A stretch of 64,000 nt of DNA from Myrica gale (lineage: Eukaryota > Streptophyta > Magnoliopsida > Fagales > Myricaceae): contig OZ005608.1 of assembly GCA_963930655.1 (NCBI GenBank), positions 3,100,001-3,164,000 on the forward strand. Direction: 5' to 3'. A program made the position numbers and the translations under genes. The notes beneath the pieces are model-generated. The model saw only the letters and a program-made list of their open reading frames with translations, did no database searches and was not told the DNA's origin. Shown piece after piece: positions 1-11,387 of the stretch (positions are counted from its first letter, which is position 1; each line of letters opens with the position of its first letter).

Positions 1-891
1 CTCTGCAATATGTCTTCAATTTTGATTGTCGCTGTATGGTAATCCACCTTATTGAGAAAAGTTTGTGATGTGAACTAGACATACATCTTGAAATATTGTC
101 GTCAGTTAACTTTCTCTCAACAATGTTACTTTTATGGGTGGAAGTGATGTTTGCCTTTGGTGGCTAAATCTTGTTTCGAAACCTTAACATCAGAAATGAA
201 CATGGACAGAAGTGATGTTTATCATCTAGCAAGAATTAACTGGAGATCAGAGGTAAAATTCCTCGAGTCAATATCAAGATTCCCAGTTATTTGATTTGAT
301 AATTTGTTGTTGTTTCCTAAGCATAGTAATGTTGTCTATGATATCCACACCTTTTAAATAGGGCATAGTAACAAGAAAATTCTCATTCTCTTTGTTTTGA
401 TGGTGTGAGAAGATTAAAATTTGACTAGTCCAAGAGTTTTTTTTTTGTCATTCGTCTGCAAATGTCACTGCAGTATCAAAGCAAGCAGGTTGAGGAGATT
501 TCCTATGTGCGGAATTTATATTACTTCATTAGGTGTTCCTTCTAGCTCGTTGTAGGTACAATGCAAACATTTGGTTGTGATAATGTGCTATACTATTATG
601 TATCTTTTTAGTTTTTGACTTTTGGCTTGGAGAAGTCTCAATCTCTTTTGAAAAACTGAGTTGGTGGATAAGTGGGGATTGGATCATGCTTTATGGTTTA
701 GTAGTCTCACCCAGCTCTCTATTTGGATTGGTTTGACAGAGATGCCCTGTCCCTTTCCCTGTCTACAAACTCCTTGTGGATCATTGGATGCAGTATTGTA
801 TATTTAGTGGCATAGGTTGTCAAATGTTATTTTGAAATGTGTAAATAGTGGTAATCTTCTGTTCTTAACTTCTTTCCATCTATTTTTGTAG

Positions 892-1112
892 GACATTATA
901 GGCAAACACATCTAGAACATTTACGCAACAACCAATTCATGCTCCAGGTTGTTGCTTATCTGAACTTTTCTGACTCATATGGTAATTTTGTGGTCGTTTT
1001 CTTTGTCATTCCACTTTTATGAACAGTTATCTCATGCTCCACGTTTGTTTTTTTCATGCTCCAGGTTGTTGCTGCCTTGGTTTTGAAGATCTATTATGTG
1101 GTGTTCAAGTAG
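892..1112 (+). CDS. Probable last two exons of an unidentified gene (5' part outside or unresolved)
   Basis: Two short open blocks join cleanly. Exon 892-947 follows a T-rich tract ending in TAG and encodes 18 residues beginning HYRQTHLEHLRNNQ. A GT donor at 948 and an AG acceptor ending at 1064 lead to exon 1065-1112, which encodes VVAALVLKIYYVVFK and then TAG. The joined tail is basic/polar and then strongly hydrophobic, like a C-terminal membrane anchor or a buried helix. The first exon needs one nucleotide from an upstream exon that I could not place. An open stretch near 195-252 ends at a GTAAAA donor but does not match in phase. I do not recognise the family. The 21-bp repeat across both splice borders is described in the findings. 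Confidence 0.38.
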
Positions 1113-1614
1113 AAGGTTGAAGAGGAGTTTTTTTTGTTAGGAGAGCAATTGGTATTTTTGAATTTACAAGATCAGGTGCTCAAGGAGTTCAATATTATCA
1201 GATTATTCATCATATTTTCAAATGCAGCTTGACTTCAGATTTTGAGTAATTAATGTAAATCTGTAAAAACACTGAATTTGCATATATTATGAATATGGGT
1301 GATTTGGTAATGTACCTCTTGTACAGAAATGCATCACTCTGTTTTGTCAGTTTATTGGTATATCAACAGTGTTTTATTTCTCTTGAAAGAATCTTGAAAT
1401 GAGTCAACAAGTATAGCTCAATTAATGCAAAAAATAGGAAATTTCAGAAACAAAAAAAATTGCTCAAAAATCTGCATTATATGATGCAGAAAGTACACAA
1501 ATGGGTAGAACTCTTCAGTTGCCAAGCGTGAACGTAAAAAAAATGAATTTACTGGAAGAAATGCCCATGGGTAAATACGAACCAATTGCAACCAATATGG
1601 CCGTGGGCTAAACT

Positions 1615-1935
1615 CTTTTTCGACGAGCTACTCTCGTAGCGGCAGCTCCAGACTTTACTGAAATCAATGACGACGACTATTGCACTGTCGGGAGTGACCA
1701 TTTCCAACGGAAAATGATCGTTTGCGCAAAGCAACTACGACCAGCCCATCTGACTTGCGGTCCTCATCACCGACGACTAAAGGTAGTCAATGTTGCCTCC
1801 CTGACCCGACAGAGGTACTGAGTCGTCGAAGATGAGCTGCCTCGACGCCACAATGTCGACGAAGCTTCGACGACCCTTTGTCGTGGCTGAAGAGCTCTTA
1901 CGACGACTTATGTCATTTGTTCCTACGGAACTCTC
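1615..1935. repeat. CGACGA/TCGTCG-rich patch
   Basis: The hexamer-like motif CGACGA or its complement TCGTCG occurs repeatedly in both orientations (for example near 1620, 1670, 1770, 1825, 1857, 1870 and 1898) in otherwise AT-rich DNA. This gives short inverted and direct repeats. GC content is locally higher than in the flanks. It may be a decayed transposon end or internal segment, but no terminal repeats or target-site duplication could be defined. Confidence 0.35.
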
Positions 1936-2645
1936 CGTCGGTGATGACCCATTTTCTTGTAGTGTACTGTCAGTAGACAATCTTTCGAAACACGTTAGAT
2001 TTCTGTGTCTTAATTTTTTTTTTTTTCTCTTTTGATCTTTATTTTGTATCTATGTTACGGATTCTAACACGTACTTAGACAAAAGGAAACGACATTTGTA
2101 CCACGTTATGAATAACTCCACTTGCCTAGAAAAAACAAAAAAGAATATATATATTAATCCACTTCATTTCTTAATTCCTATGATCTTCCTATAAGAAAAA
2201 TATGAAACTCTTTTGCAGGTTTGTTCCCAGTATAAATTCTACAGTAATTAAATAACTCCACTATGCATGCATTGGCGATCTCATGAGATGAGATAGAACT
2301 TATGAAAGGTCTATCAATCACTACTTTTAACTAGAGGTTTAATTGGTAGACGGGGACATTCAGTGCAAGTTCTCACTTCGGATATAATTTTGTAGTGCTA
2401 TATATGTATATCAAACTAGGAAATATATATATTAATGATAATACAACAAAAAAAACACGATGATTAAGTTGATCCTTTCTTAGAACGTTATACAACACTA
2501 TAAAAAGGAAATGTAAACATCGTTTGTGGCTCTTAGCATGGAGTACTTAACAGGGCCGGGCCTGATGCTTACGATACGACGTACCTGAGGTTTTTAGAAT
2601 TTCTTATGTTTAAATGCAGCTCTATGACCACAACTCAAGTCTCAA

Positions 2646-2669
2646 ATATATATATATATATATATATAT
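2646..2669. repeat. TA dinucleotide microsatellite
   Basis: About 12 TA units in a row, in intergenic DNA. Shorter TA runs occur near 2862-2874. Confidence 0.85.
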
Positions 2670-5600
2670 GTGGAGTCTCATCAACTAACCGAGCCATACA
2701 ATACAATCCAATCAGTTTCTTACAAAATATCTAATAAAAAATACCGAAGTTGATGGAAAATTTCCAACTCTTAATTAACACGGGCTAGCAGACGGAAATT
2801 CTAATAGGTGTTGCCCAATGACGAAAGCATGCAATTCTTTTATCTTCTAACATTTTTTAAATATATATATATATTGTCGTTACCAAAATCGTCGTGGTTA
2901 TTGGGGTTATCTCCAAAGTCCATACACCTTGGCACATGGACACGCAACAGAGAGAGATGGCGGTGTATTTTAGTCGCTACATAGAGGGACGTCGTCGTCA
3001 AGGTCTACATATTCCACAGTTTCGCTTTCAACGCAAATAAGTTCTCTGGAGTCTGCTGGTTTTGATTGCTCAGGGAGCTAGGGTCATATATAGCTAGTTC
3101 CCTGATCTCCGCCTTACATTTTTATTTATTTCTTTGTGTGGCCGCCCCTCCGTATATATCTATGTGATCGCTTATCGGGTACTAATGCTTCTTGGTCCAG
3201 AGTCGGACAGGTCAGTGAAATGAATTTGTGATTCCAATAATTTATAATCGACCTGTTGCCTTCGTCTAAAAAGCTTTCAAGTAGTAGTAGCACTTTGGCT
3301 TGAATACGAGTGCCCGTGTCACTAGCTAATTAGGCCAATACGGTTGATAGTGAAAGAAAAACTGCAATTGACATGATAAGGGACTACTTTCGATTGATAC
3401 TCGCAATTTTAGCGAACCAGAAATCGACTTTTTGCAATTGTTGGTGGGGGAGGATATTGGAGTGCACAAAGTGGGATTTTACTTTCAAAGTGTTAGAAAT
3501 GCTTAATCTGACCAATTTGGTCGCCCAAAGTCTTGACTATTTTAGGTAGTTGAACGTGATGGCTAATCCTTCTTGTGCACACCTACTAATTTTATTTGTT
3601 TTTATGGGCTAGGCTATCATGTCCTTTGTCCGTGGGATATTCATCAAAATCATTTCTCTATATTTTCCCACAAACCCTCATAAAAATAAATTTACAATCA
3701 ACCATTCTTAATAAATTTCACCCATTTTAATTTTACACCGATAGAAATTGAATCTCTCAAAATTTTCTCCTAGAAACTTGAAATATGAAAATTTGTTAAC
3801 TTGCCAAACATCACTTTTAGTGACATAAACACACAAAACTCAATATAACCTTTTCTCCCAAACATATGTTTCATAATTTTCACATTGTTCGAGAGAATAT
3901 ATTTCAAAAAATTGTCTTTCTAAACATATTTTTTCTACAGATTCTTAACTACCAAAAAAACAAGTCTCAAAAAATTTCTTTTCTTAATCATGACACTAAG
4001 TTTTCAAAACCACAATTAGCTGTTTGAGAAGATATATATCCATCAAAATAAATAAATATTTAGGGTTTTGTTTGCTTGTAAAACAAATTTCGTAATTTGT
4101 TTTACTTGTTTTCATGTATTTGGCAAGCATCTAAAAATGAGGTCAAAGTAAAAAGTTTTCAAGTTAATTGTAAAAGCTCTATTATTTTTCAGAAAATAAA
4201 CTAAGATCAAATTTTCTGTAAACCAATTTTTTTTGGAACATTATAGTAAGCCTAATATCTATGGGCAAAAATCAGTATGTCTACTCAAGTTCTAAAATAT
4301 TTCATTCCGCCACATATATTTAAAAAATAATCAATTATTATCTTCTGTTTGATTTGGCAGTTAAACCACATGCAAAATGACCAAAAATGCTCCTCCAACA
4401 CAAAATTATTAAAAAGAAAAAATGATATATAAATAAAAAGCAATATTTTTAAATAAAAATTGAATTTGAAGGTTGCATGGACAGTTTTATATTCTTCTCT
4501 TTCCAGGTCACTTGGACATTTCTCTTTTAGTTGGCTAATGACAATTGAACTGTGGAAACCAATTTTATCGTAAAAGTGTATCTCAGGGACCTTCACGTTG
4601 AAATCAGTAACTTAAGGACTAAGATATTAAAATTTTGAGAAAAAATTCATGCCATGGGTGCCTACAATTGGCGTTGAGATGGCATCTAAAATCCGCGTAA
4701 GTATCATTCCGTTTGTTAGCTAACGACAATAGGACGGGAAATCAATTTGTCTAAATCATTTATCTAAAAAACTTACTTCAGAAACTTGATGGTTGAAATC
4801 GATACTTGAGGGACTAAAATGTCAAAAGTGTAAACTACATAAACTTATACGATAGTTAAGCCTTTTTATGTAAATACATAAATCATTAAGCGTATCTAAC
4901 ATTAAAATATATTTTCTTAAAAATATTTTAAAAGAATAACCAAATAATGAAAAGGAATTTTTTTTCATGAAAATTTTTTTACTTAAAATAATAGTTTTAT
5001 GAGTAAACAAACGGACTCTTAGTGCAAGAACTATTATGTATTAGTCACTCGGGTTACCAATATTGACATGAAACACGAAATTCCTCTAGTTCTCTATATA
5101 TTGTGAGAAGTAAAAGAAAAACTTTTTTTTATAAAAAGATGGAGATGGAATGGAGGATTTTTCATAAAGAAGAAATTGGAACTAATTGTTTGAACAAATA
5201 TTTCAAATTAAATGGAAAAACTTTTTTTTCACTATCAATTCCCCTTCCTTGAAAGGTTCTTAAGTACTGCACTGTTTGTTCCATTATAGATGAGAAGGAA
5301 GTTTTTAAGACATTCTCCTAAATACTTCCCATATGCACTAAACCGCCAAATGCCGGGACTGCTTTTTTTGTAACCACTAATATTCAAAATTTCAAGCAAT
5401 TCAAAAGAGGATGTCGGATCAGTGAGGTAATCCTCTCTATCTCTGTTTTTTATTTTATTTTTGTAAGCACCTAATGAGTTCCCTGCCGTTTGGTCATTGA
5501 GGAGTGCTCGATGATTCGAAATGCGGCAGCATTCTGTACCAGAAACTATACCTACCAATTACCATCGCTTCAAGGTTATCCATCTGATCGAAGAACATGT

Positions 5601-6097
5601 CTGGATTTCAGTACTCAGCTTCTATAAAAGCAGCACCGCCTTTTTTTGTAGATACCAATTAGCATGTAAATGAAGATGTACGCAGATATCCCCTAAATGC
5701 TCTCGCTTGCAACTTCTAACCTGGAGTGAGACTGATCAATAAGCCCAACCATCAGAACAGTGACGCGAGATGGACCATGGCCCTTACTCTCTGTAGTTTA
5801 GCTTCGCATTGTGGAGACCAAAACAGCACCTCCTTCTTTGCTCTACCGCTAAACCCACCTCAGAATTGTCAATTGTATTTATCTGCAGGTTTTCCTGCTT
5901 AAGAGTCATGGGCCGGAAACTTTGAGGCTTTGAGTAGGTTAAGATCATCTATGGGCTTCAAGGGAAATTACCTCAGTATTCGTAAAGGAGCTAAATGAGC
6001 CTGACCCACCAAAGGTCCAAATCTGCAACACTTGATCAAAGCCATAGATAACATTAACTTTACAGTAAATAGTTTTGAAAGCGCCGAAGATCAACAA

Positions 6098-6190
6098 CCG
6101 ACCTTAGCTCAGTTGGTAGAGCGGAGGACTGTAGTGGGAAAACTCCTATCGGATATCCTTAGGTCGCTGGTTCGAATCCGGCAGGTCGGA
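6098..6190 (+). tRNA. tRNA-Tyr (anticodon GTA) with a 20-nt intron
   Basis: The acceptor stem CCGACCT pairs with AGGTCGG, followed by discriminator A at 6190. The D-arm/A box (TTAGCTCAGTTGG) and T-arm/B box (GGTTCGAATCC) are both present. The anticodon stem GAGGA pairs with TCCTT and frames the GTA anticodon at 6131-6133. A 20-nt intron lies at 6135-6154, one base 3' of the anticodon, the canonical place for plant tRNA-Tyr introns. The T-stem GCTGG/CCGGC is intact. A weak T-rich tract at about 6199-6205 may terminate Pol III transcription. It looks like a functional nuclear gene, transcribed from its internal promoter. Confidence 0.95.
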
Positions 6191-6749
6191 ATTTATATTT
6201 CTTTTCCCAGTTTTTCTCTTTAATCCCTCTGAATTCTAATGATCCCGAGGTTCCTAGATCGACCCACTTTGGAAGACGAAGGAAAATATTTCGATAAGCC
6301 AATTTGCACCCACGTCAACCATCAACCAAGGCCTCCCCACTAGCTCTCTTTCCTATTTACCACGAAGGAAGCCCACGCATGGATAGATCTAAGAGAGCCA
6401 GACAGTGTCCCATAAATGCCATCGGGGCTTGGATGCCAGAATGCTCTCTGCATGTCTCAAATGGGTCAGTCAGTGGCTGCTCAGCAGGAAAAGGTCCATA
6501 ATTTTATTTCTAAATCTTCCTTCTTGGAAGCATTCTAGATACTAAAAAAGAATCTGACAATACGATTTTACTTTTCTTATTTGAACTTGGCACCATCCTC
6601 CCTTTAAATGATGCTTCGTCCCCCTCTACCTAGTTCCTTTGCCAAGCTCACCTCCCATGAGCATATGTATTCTGTGAACCCACACACACTGTGTCACAGA
6701 GGGTGAGGTTTTGACAATAGCCTTGTTGGGCCTGCAATCAACAGAATTG

Positions 6750-6884
6750 AAATTTTTATTGGTACACAGCAGTCTAGACTATCATGCCAGAAGTAAAACT
6801 CTGCAAATTTTTATTGGTACACAGCAGTCTAGACTATCATGCCAGAAGTAAAACTCTGCAAATTTTTATTGGTACACAGTAGTC
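6750..6884. repeat. 55-bp tandem repeat, about 2.4 copies
   Basis: Copies start at 6750, 6805 and 6860, an exact 55-bp period. Each begins AAATTTTTATTGGTACACAG. The first two copies are essentially identical. The third is truncated after about 25 bp and has one substitution (CAGT for CAGC). Confidence 0.9.
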
Positions 6885-8459
6885 CATCAAACAGATGAGA
6901 AAAATTCAACCACCCCACAAGGCGTGGCAACCGCATAACAATGAAAAAACAAGCCCGCCCGGGTAAGATGGGGGAGGTGTTTTTTAAAAACAGGGGTGAA
7001 ACGCAGAGAGGAGGAGGGAGGGGGGGCGGGGGGGACACCATGTCGTTGGAGTTGCTATTAAAAAATATATATTATGTGGTTGAGAGAGGCTATAAGACTT
7101 TTCAACACTGTGAGCGGTGAGGGTTAAGACTAAAGAGGATTTGTACTAACAGTGTTTTGACGTAGACGGAGAAGCTTAGGGCAGTTATGAGGAAGGCTTC
7201 GAGTGGTTGGAGGTCGATACGTACCAACGCAAACGCTACATTCAATTTGCTACTTTTTTAGTTTTTAGGCACGGTAGGGCGGCTCATAAAAGATCAGCTA
7301 GCTTATTTAAGCTTAAGTGATCTCTTATGTATTTATAACGCCTCTGAACCATATTTTGTACAGAGTACGATTTGCATGTTAATTTTTTTAACATAAATTC
7401 AAGACTCATAAAACATGTATAGGGCTGTAGTTGGCCTGGGCGGATGGGTATCGGGCCTAGGCTAACTCATTGGAAAAAAAAAACAAAAAAATTAGTAGAC
7501 AAAATTGTAAAATCCGGTGCCAGGGGTAGCGGCCGCCCAGGGTCGCTACCCCTTCCTTCCGCCACTGTGTAATAGACTGGATCCACATATTTCTATTTTA
7601 CTACCATAAAGATAAAAGGGATACACATGTTCTCTTTATTTTTCTTGTGTTTTTATTTTTTTTTCAAATTTGGGCGTTCAACCCGTGAGCTGCATTTTGG
7701 CCTCTATCATTAATTCTGTAGTCCACTAACTATGAAGACAGAAAGTGAATCTATTAGTCCAAAACTATCATGGTGTAATCCTGCTTTTCTCTTTCTCAAA
7801 CCTTATTTTAAGTGAATGGACCGTTCTTTATCATCATTGCATTAATTCACCATTCTAACTTTCGCTTTTTTCTTCTTCTTCCATGTGTGCGGCTGTGTCA
7901 CCTCGTATATACCTCTACTATCTCCCCCACTCACTCCCTATTCTGTCGTCTTCTTGTTTATGGTCAACAACTCTACACATGTTCAACCAAACCCTAATCC
8001 GATGTTCACCATCGATTAGTAAAAATAAGAAACCCTCAGACCTCACCCCATGTTGCTGCTTTCTAGTTGGCACAAAAGCTTTTGAATTATTATAATTATT
8101 TTAAATAATATTATAAAGCTTGTATTTCAAAAGATATAATTCATATAAGGAGAATCCTACATATAATTCAATCTTTCATCAGGCTAGCTAAAGATGAAAA
8201 CTAACAGGATCTCATAACGAGGTCGGAGACTGCATAGGAGACGGAAACCATGGCTAACGTACGTAACAAAAGTTTTTCAAAACTTAGAGCTGCGTGTGCG
8301 CCATTTAAGAAATGGATATATGACAACGAGATGTCTGATATTTCTAAGTTTTTCGTTTTCCCTTGCGAATGGAGCTTAGTCAAACCCCATTAAGGTATAA
8401 GTTTATGAAACCCAGCGCTGCCAGAGCGTTGCTTAGCGTGATATATAGTTCATGAACTT

Positions 8460-8990
8460 CCTCACTCGTGGTTCTTCAAGTACGGCGGGATTCACTGCGT
8501 TTTGAAAATTCGTAGAGGCTGTACAGATTGTCGAGCGTGCGTGTGATGATGGATCGCACATGCATAAGAATTTGGTTAACAAAAGTCAATGGATTGTAAA
8601 TTAACAACAAAGACCCAACCATTCTTTTATTTTCTAAGAAAAGACCCAACCATTCACTCATGGTACTTCAAGTACAGCGTGATTCACTGTGTTTTGATGA
8701 CGCAACAGAGATTGTGGACTGGGATCCTCTGCAATTCGGATGACCGAACTCGAATTACAGGGACAATAAGAGAGAGACAAAGTGAAGTGGGTCTCGCTCG
8801 GGACTCACACTGCTCGAATAAGAACCGCACTGCCAGAACAGTGTGGGTCCAGGGCGGGACCCACTCCCCTCTGTCTCTCTCTCTCCATTGCACTCTATAA
8901 TTCGATCATGATCCGAATTGTAGAGGAGCCCGATCTAAAGACTGTACAGATTGTCGCGCATGCGTCTGACGATGGAGCACATGTCTGAGT
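8460..8990. repeat. Duplicated segment, second copy interrupted by an inverted-repeat element
   Basis: The segment around 8460-8565 (TTCAAGTACGGCGGGATTCAC, then ACAGATTGTCG and a GATGATGGA block) recurs as 8666-8715 plus 8940-8985 with a few substitutions. Between the halves of the second copy, 8719-8932 forms an imperfect hairpin. Its left arm (CCTCTGCAATTCGGAT, AGAGAGAGAC, GTGGGTC, CACACTG) matches the reverse complement of its right arm. This looks like a small non-autonomous inverted-repeat element inserted into one copy of a duplication. Confidence 0.6.
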
Positions 8991-9285
8991 TATTTTATTA
9001 GTCACTCACAATCTTTGATTAAGGCCTAAACGGTACAAGTCAAATTCAAATCTTAGTCAATGTCATATATAATAGCATGTTTTTTCTTTTATCTATAATT
9101 TAGTAGGATATTAGTGAATAAGGACATTCATGCCTTCCACGCCCGCTAAGACCCACCCGAAAAACAGTACAAAAACCCACATACTTTAGTTGGAGGATAA
9201 TATATTTTGGACCGTGGAATCCCAAATCACCAACAAAATAGAAAAGGAAAATCTAGGACCACCCTTTTCCCAGCCAACCCACCAT

Positions 9286-9469
9286 CGATGGTTATGAAAC
9301 CATATAATAGTGTCAATGTATCTAGTGGACACGAAGAAAAAAACACGATCGATGGTTATGAAACCATATAATAGTGCCAGTGTATCTAGTGGACACGAAG
9401 AAAAGCACGATATGGTTATGAAACCATATATAATAGTGCCAGTGTATCTAGTGGACACGAAGAAAAAGA
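9286..9469. repeat. About 60-bp tandem repeat, three copies
   Basis: Three successive units begin at about 9286, 9350 and 9408. Each contains GGTTATGAAACCATATA, an AATAGTG(T/C)CA block and ATCTAGTGGACACGAAGAAA. Units differ by small indels (58-64 bp). Frames through the repeat are open on both strands, which explains spurious ORFs here. Confidence 0.9.
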
Positions 9470-10104
9470 CCCTAAGCATACATGCCGAGCATGAATGGTG
9501 CTCTTGTGCCCTGGGTTCCATCGTTTTATTATGTCCTAGGATGAGAATTTAAATCTACCCAGTGTCATGTAATTTAAGTTGGCTTGGTTAAAAGAAAAAA
9601 ATATAATAATAAAAGAGTATTAATTCCTAAGGTGTGGTTACATGAGTTAGGATAAAACTTTTCAACTGAAATTGTCTAAAGCTCTATCCGCCGCATGCAT
9701 ACCAGCGACATTAACTAATAACTGTTACTTGCGTAAATTTTAAAATGAAACTGAGCGCATCGAAGCATCTTCGCTCTTCCCAGCGAAATTTTTGCCCTTA
9801 TAAATCGGATTAATTAGTGATTACTATTTGTCGTAAAGGAGCAGCAAACTCTGGTGAACGTTAATGGTTAATGACAAGTAATCAGTGAGAGGGGGCCTCA
9901 TTGCAACCCTACTTTTAAATGCATTCCTACTTTGGTGATCCAAATCTTTGTCACACCTAACCTAATAAGACCAATCATTAGACGGCTACTTTCATTAATT
10001 TATAGAAAGGCCAAAAAAAGGTCTCGAAAGTTTTATGCAAAATTGCAAATACCAATTGTACCGCCGGATAACGGAGTCGCGGAATTGAAAACGAACCGTC
10101 GTTG

Positions 10105-10895
10105 GTTATATAAAGGGATAAATGATATTTTGGTCCATGTGGTTTGGGTGAAAATTAAATTAGTTCATTATCAATTTTTTTCATTAATCGGGTCCATGTG
10201 ATTTGTATGAAAATCAAATTAGTATTTTATCAAATTTTTCATCAATCAGGTCTCTGATCTTTACATGCTTTTATATTAAGTCTTTAAGTCCAAATCCGTC
10301 CACTGACTTAACGGTAAGTGTCAACCTGATCTGCTCGAGATGAAGAGCTGAGAGGATCGAGAGGCCCGAGCAGGCCGGCCGCTCGCACAAATGCTATATA
10401 AAAGCAGCTCGAGCATCCCGAGCACAAGCAACCCGACATCCCGAGCACAATCAGCTCGAGCATCCCGAGCATAAGCAGATCGAGAGGCCTGAGCAGTAAG
10501 GCCGCTGGCGCAAAGGCTATATAAAAGCAGTCTGAGCATCCTGAGCACAAGCAGCCTGACATCCCGAGCGTAAGCAGATTGAGAGGCCCGAGCAGCAAGG
10601 CCGCTCGCGCAAAGGCTATATAAAAGCATCCCGAGCACAAGCAGCCCGGCCTGCTCGGTCCTCGATCCTCTCAGCTCTCCATCCCGAGCAGATCATGTTG
10701 ACACTTACCGTTTAAGTCAGTGGACGGAATGACTTAATATAAAAGCATGTAAAGATCAGGAACTCGATTGATGAAAAAAATTAATAACGGACCAATTTGA
10801 TTTTCACGCAAACTACATGGATCCGATTGATGAAAAAAATTGATAAGAGACTAATTTAATTTTCACCCAAATTACAGGGACATATAAATGGGTTC
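10105..10895. mobile_element. Foldback / long-TIR (MULE-like) non-autonomous element
   Basis: The left arm (about 10105-10375) is closely matched by the reverse complement of the right arm (about 10645-10895). Shared blocks include GGGTGAAAATTAAATTAGT, CTTTACATGCTTTTATATTA, GTCCACTGACTTAA, CGGTAAGTGTCAAC and GAGCTGAGAGGATCGAG. Arms are about 250 bp with scattered mismatches. The outer ends (TTTGGTCCATGTGGTTTGGG type) resemble long-TIR Mutator-like elements of plants. The centre (10358-10650) is GC-rich and made of three degenerate tandem units of about 100-120 bp. There is no transposase, and a target-site duplication could not be defined. It lies about 0.5 kb upstream of the O-fucosyltransferase start codon. 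Confidence 0.75.
10358..10650. repeat. GC-rich tandem units inside the foldback element, each with a TATA-like motif
   Basis: Three related units start near 10358, 10481 and 10580 at a GAGGCC(C/T)GAGCAG block. Each carries GCTATATAAAAGCA (10393, 10516 and 10615), followed by clusters of CATCCCGAGCACAAGCAG. Long open frames on the minus strand here are by-products of the repeat, not genes. Confidence 0.8.
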
Positions 10896-11387
10896 CTTAC
10901 AAGTTATAACCCGGAGAGACTCTCTTCCCCACGCTCTCTCTCTCAACACACATTCCAGTAATACTTTTCAAATTGTTTTTCCTTGAAGGGAAGAAACGTA
11001 TTTTGCAGGTCCAGATTTTCTTTGCTCTACTTTTATAATTTACTACATTGAGAACTAATTAAGAAAATCGGAAAGGAAGCGGCAGTCAAAAAGAGCTTCG
11101 TGCGCCTGTTACACATCCAGTCTTGCTCTTACTCTCCTGCCCTTGAAAAAAAAAGGTCCACAGTTATCCACCATTCCAGAACTCACTTGCAGTGATCGCT
11201 CGGAGAGCATCAATTGAGGTGTCCTCCGCCACAATCCGCGCTCTCAGTTCCTCAACTCCACATTCGCGTCATTTAAGCTCATACGTCCTAGCACAATTCC
11301 ACATTCTCATACTGACCTGCAACTGATGTTTGGGAATGGCATTTCCGTAAATTGTTTGATGAAATCGACGGCTGAATCTAGGTCTTG

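Larger units (their letters stand above)
1113..6097. other. Intergenic, AT-rich, no supportable protein gene
   Basis: About 5 kb downstream of the partial gene. It holds a CGACGA-rich patch (about 1615-1935), TA microsatellites and long A/T-rich stretches. The open frames present (for example 4285-4596 and 5235-5558 on the minus strand) have no recognisable domain, no splice context and a composition typical of random AT-rich DNA. No promoter element could be assigned. Confidence 0.5.
6191..10104. other. Intergenic, repeat-bearing, no supportable protein gene
   Basis: About 3.9 kb between the tRNA gene and the foldback element. It contains a 55-bp tandem repeat, a G-rich tract, a duplicated segment carrying an inverted-repeat element (8460-8990) and a tandem repeat of about 60 bp (9286-9469). 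Open frames here run across these repeats on both strands and have no recognisable domains. Confidence 0.5.

Noticed and set aside
5235-5558. 107-aa minus-strand open frame
   Set aside because: No recognisable domain, no convincing splice or promoter context, and typical of chance frames in this AT-rich stretch.
9186-9552. Overlapping open frames on both strands with internal amino-acid repeats
   Set aside because: They run through the roughly 60-bp tandem repeat; repeat structure, not coding selection, keeps them open.
10308-10640. Two overlapping 105-110-aa minus-strand frames with repeated peptide units
   Set aside because: Both are readings of the GC-rich tandem core of the foldback element in different frames.
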